A model generated the notes under the pieces. That model made no database searches. It had not been told where the DNA came from and saw only the letters and a program-made list of their open reading frames with translations. The position numbers and the translations under genes were made by a program. From JAJZEO01 sp964477345 (GTDB lineage: Bacteria; Chlamydiota; Chlamydiia; Chlamydiales; 2-12-FULL-49-11), in assembly GCA_964477345.1 (NCBI GenBank), contig CAYZDL010000005.1, positions 18,318 through 82,317 of the forward strand: DNA of 64,000 nucleotides, read 5' to 3'. Of the stretch, positions 63,965-64,000 are shown piece by piece (within the stretch, counting starts at the first letter, position 1; every line of letters begins with the position of its first letter).

Positions 63965-64000
63965 CTTTAATCCTCGCTTGAATCCACACTAGTGACAGGT

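Noticed and set aside
1..64000. CRISPR arrays or transposases
   Set aside because: No regularly spaced direct repeats and no transposase or integrase reading frame were seen.

Overview
The window comes from a Chlamydiae genome, most likely an environmental (Simkania-like) lineage rather than Chlamydiaceae. The evidence is a type III secretion block in the chlamydial order sctJ-(sctK-like)-sctL-sctR-sctS-sctT, a chromosomal pair related to chlamydial plasmid proteins pGP5-D (ParA) and pGP6-D, the block frr-pyrH-tsf-rpsB-tRNA-Gly next to a very long PBP2, the mcsA/mcsB pair, a complete sufBCDS operon, glgP, and a large share of outer-membrane and effector-like proteins unique to such lineages. 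Three 10-N runs show it is a scaffold from a draft assembly.

Layout. 1-2.5 kb: phosphate transport (a frameshifted DUF47 gene plus pit) and a solute-binding lipoprotein. 2.6-3.9 kb: a three-repeat beta-rich protein. 3.9-9.6 kb: glgP, a small unknown gene, and the pGP6/ParA pair with a methyltransferase. 9.7-13.8 kb: two effector-like proteins with a shared C-terminal module. 14-18.7 kb: T3SS core operon. 18.8-25.8 kb: surface island (GH64-like exported protein and four beta-barrel proteins). 25.76-26.2 kb: four tandem single-span micropeptides. 26.3-30.8 kb: sufBCDS on the minus strand. 31-32 kb: exported two-repeat protein. 32.1-35.2 kb: rmlC-rmlD-rmlB and a KdsB-like nucleotidyltransferase. 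35.5-42.5 kb: four tandem paralogs with a near-invariant N-terminus and a repeated upstream block. 42.6-50.6 kb: housekeeping genes (pgeF-like, CPBP protease, mcsA/mcsB, ispD, tdk, MFS) mixed with small exported proteins. 50.6-51 kb: a decayed acidic/proline-rich gene. 51-54.6 kb: three tRNAs and frr-pyrH-tsf-rpsB. 54.8-56.3 kb: two Cys-containing LysM proteins where Chlamydiaceae carry ompA. 56.4-59.8 kb: PBP2. 60-60.7 kb: two small unknown genes. 60.8-64 kb: a GH18 chitinase carrying LysM repeats.

How the parts fit together. The T3SS block can export proteins without signal peptides, and the window is rich in such candidates: the four tandem paralogs, the two proteins at 9.7-13.8 kb, and the LysM and chitinase proteins. 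The last group points to chitin or a related N-acetylglucosamine polymer as a target in the host. The strongest candidates for something undescribed are the micropeptide cluster downstream of suf, the LysM/chitinase set including its occupation of the ompA locus, and the tandem N-terminal-module family.
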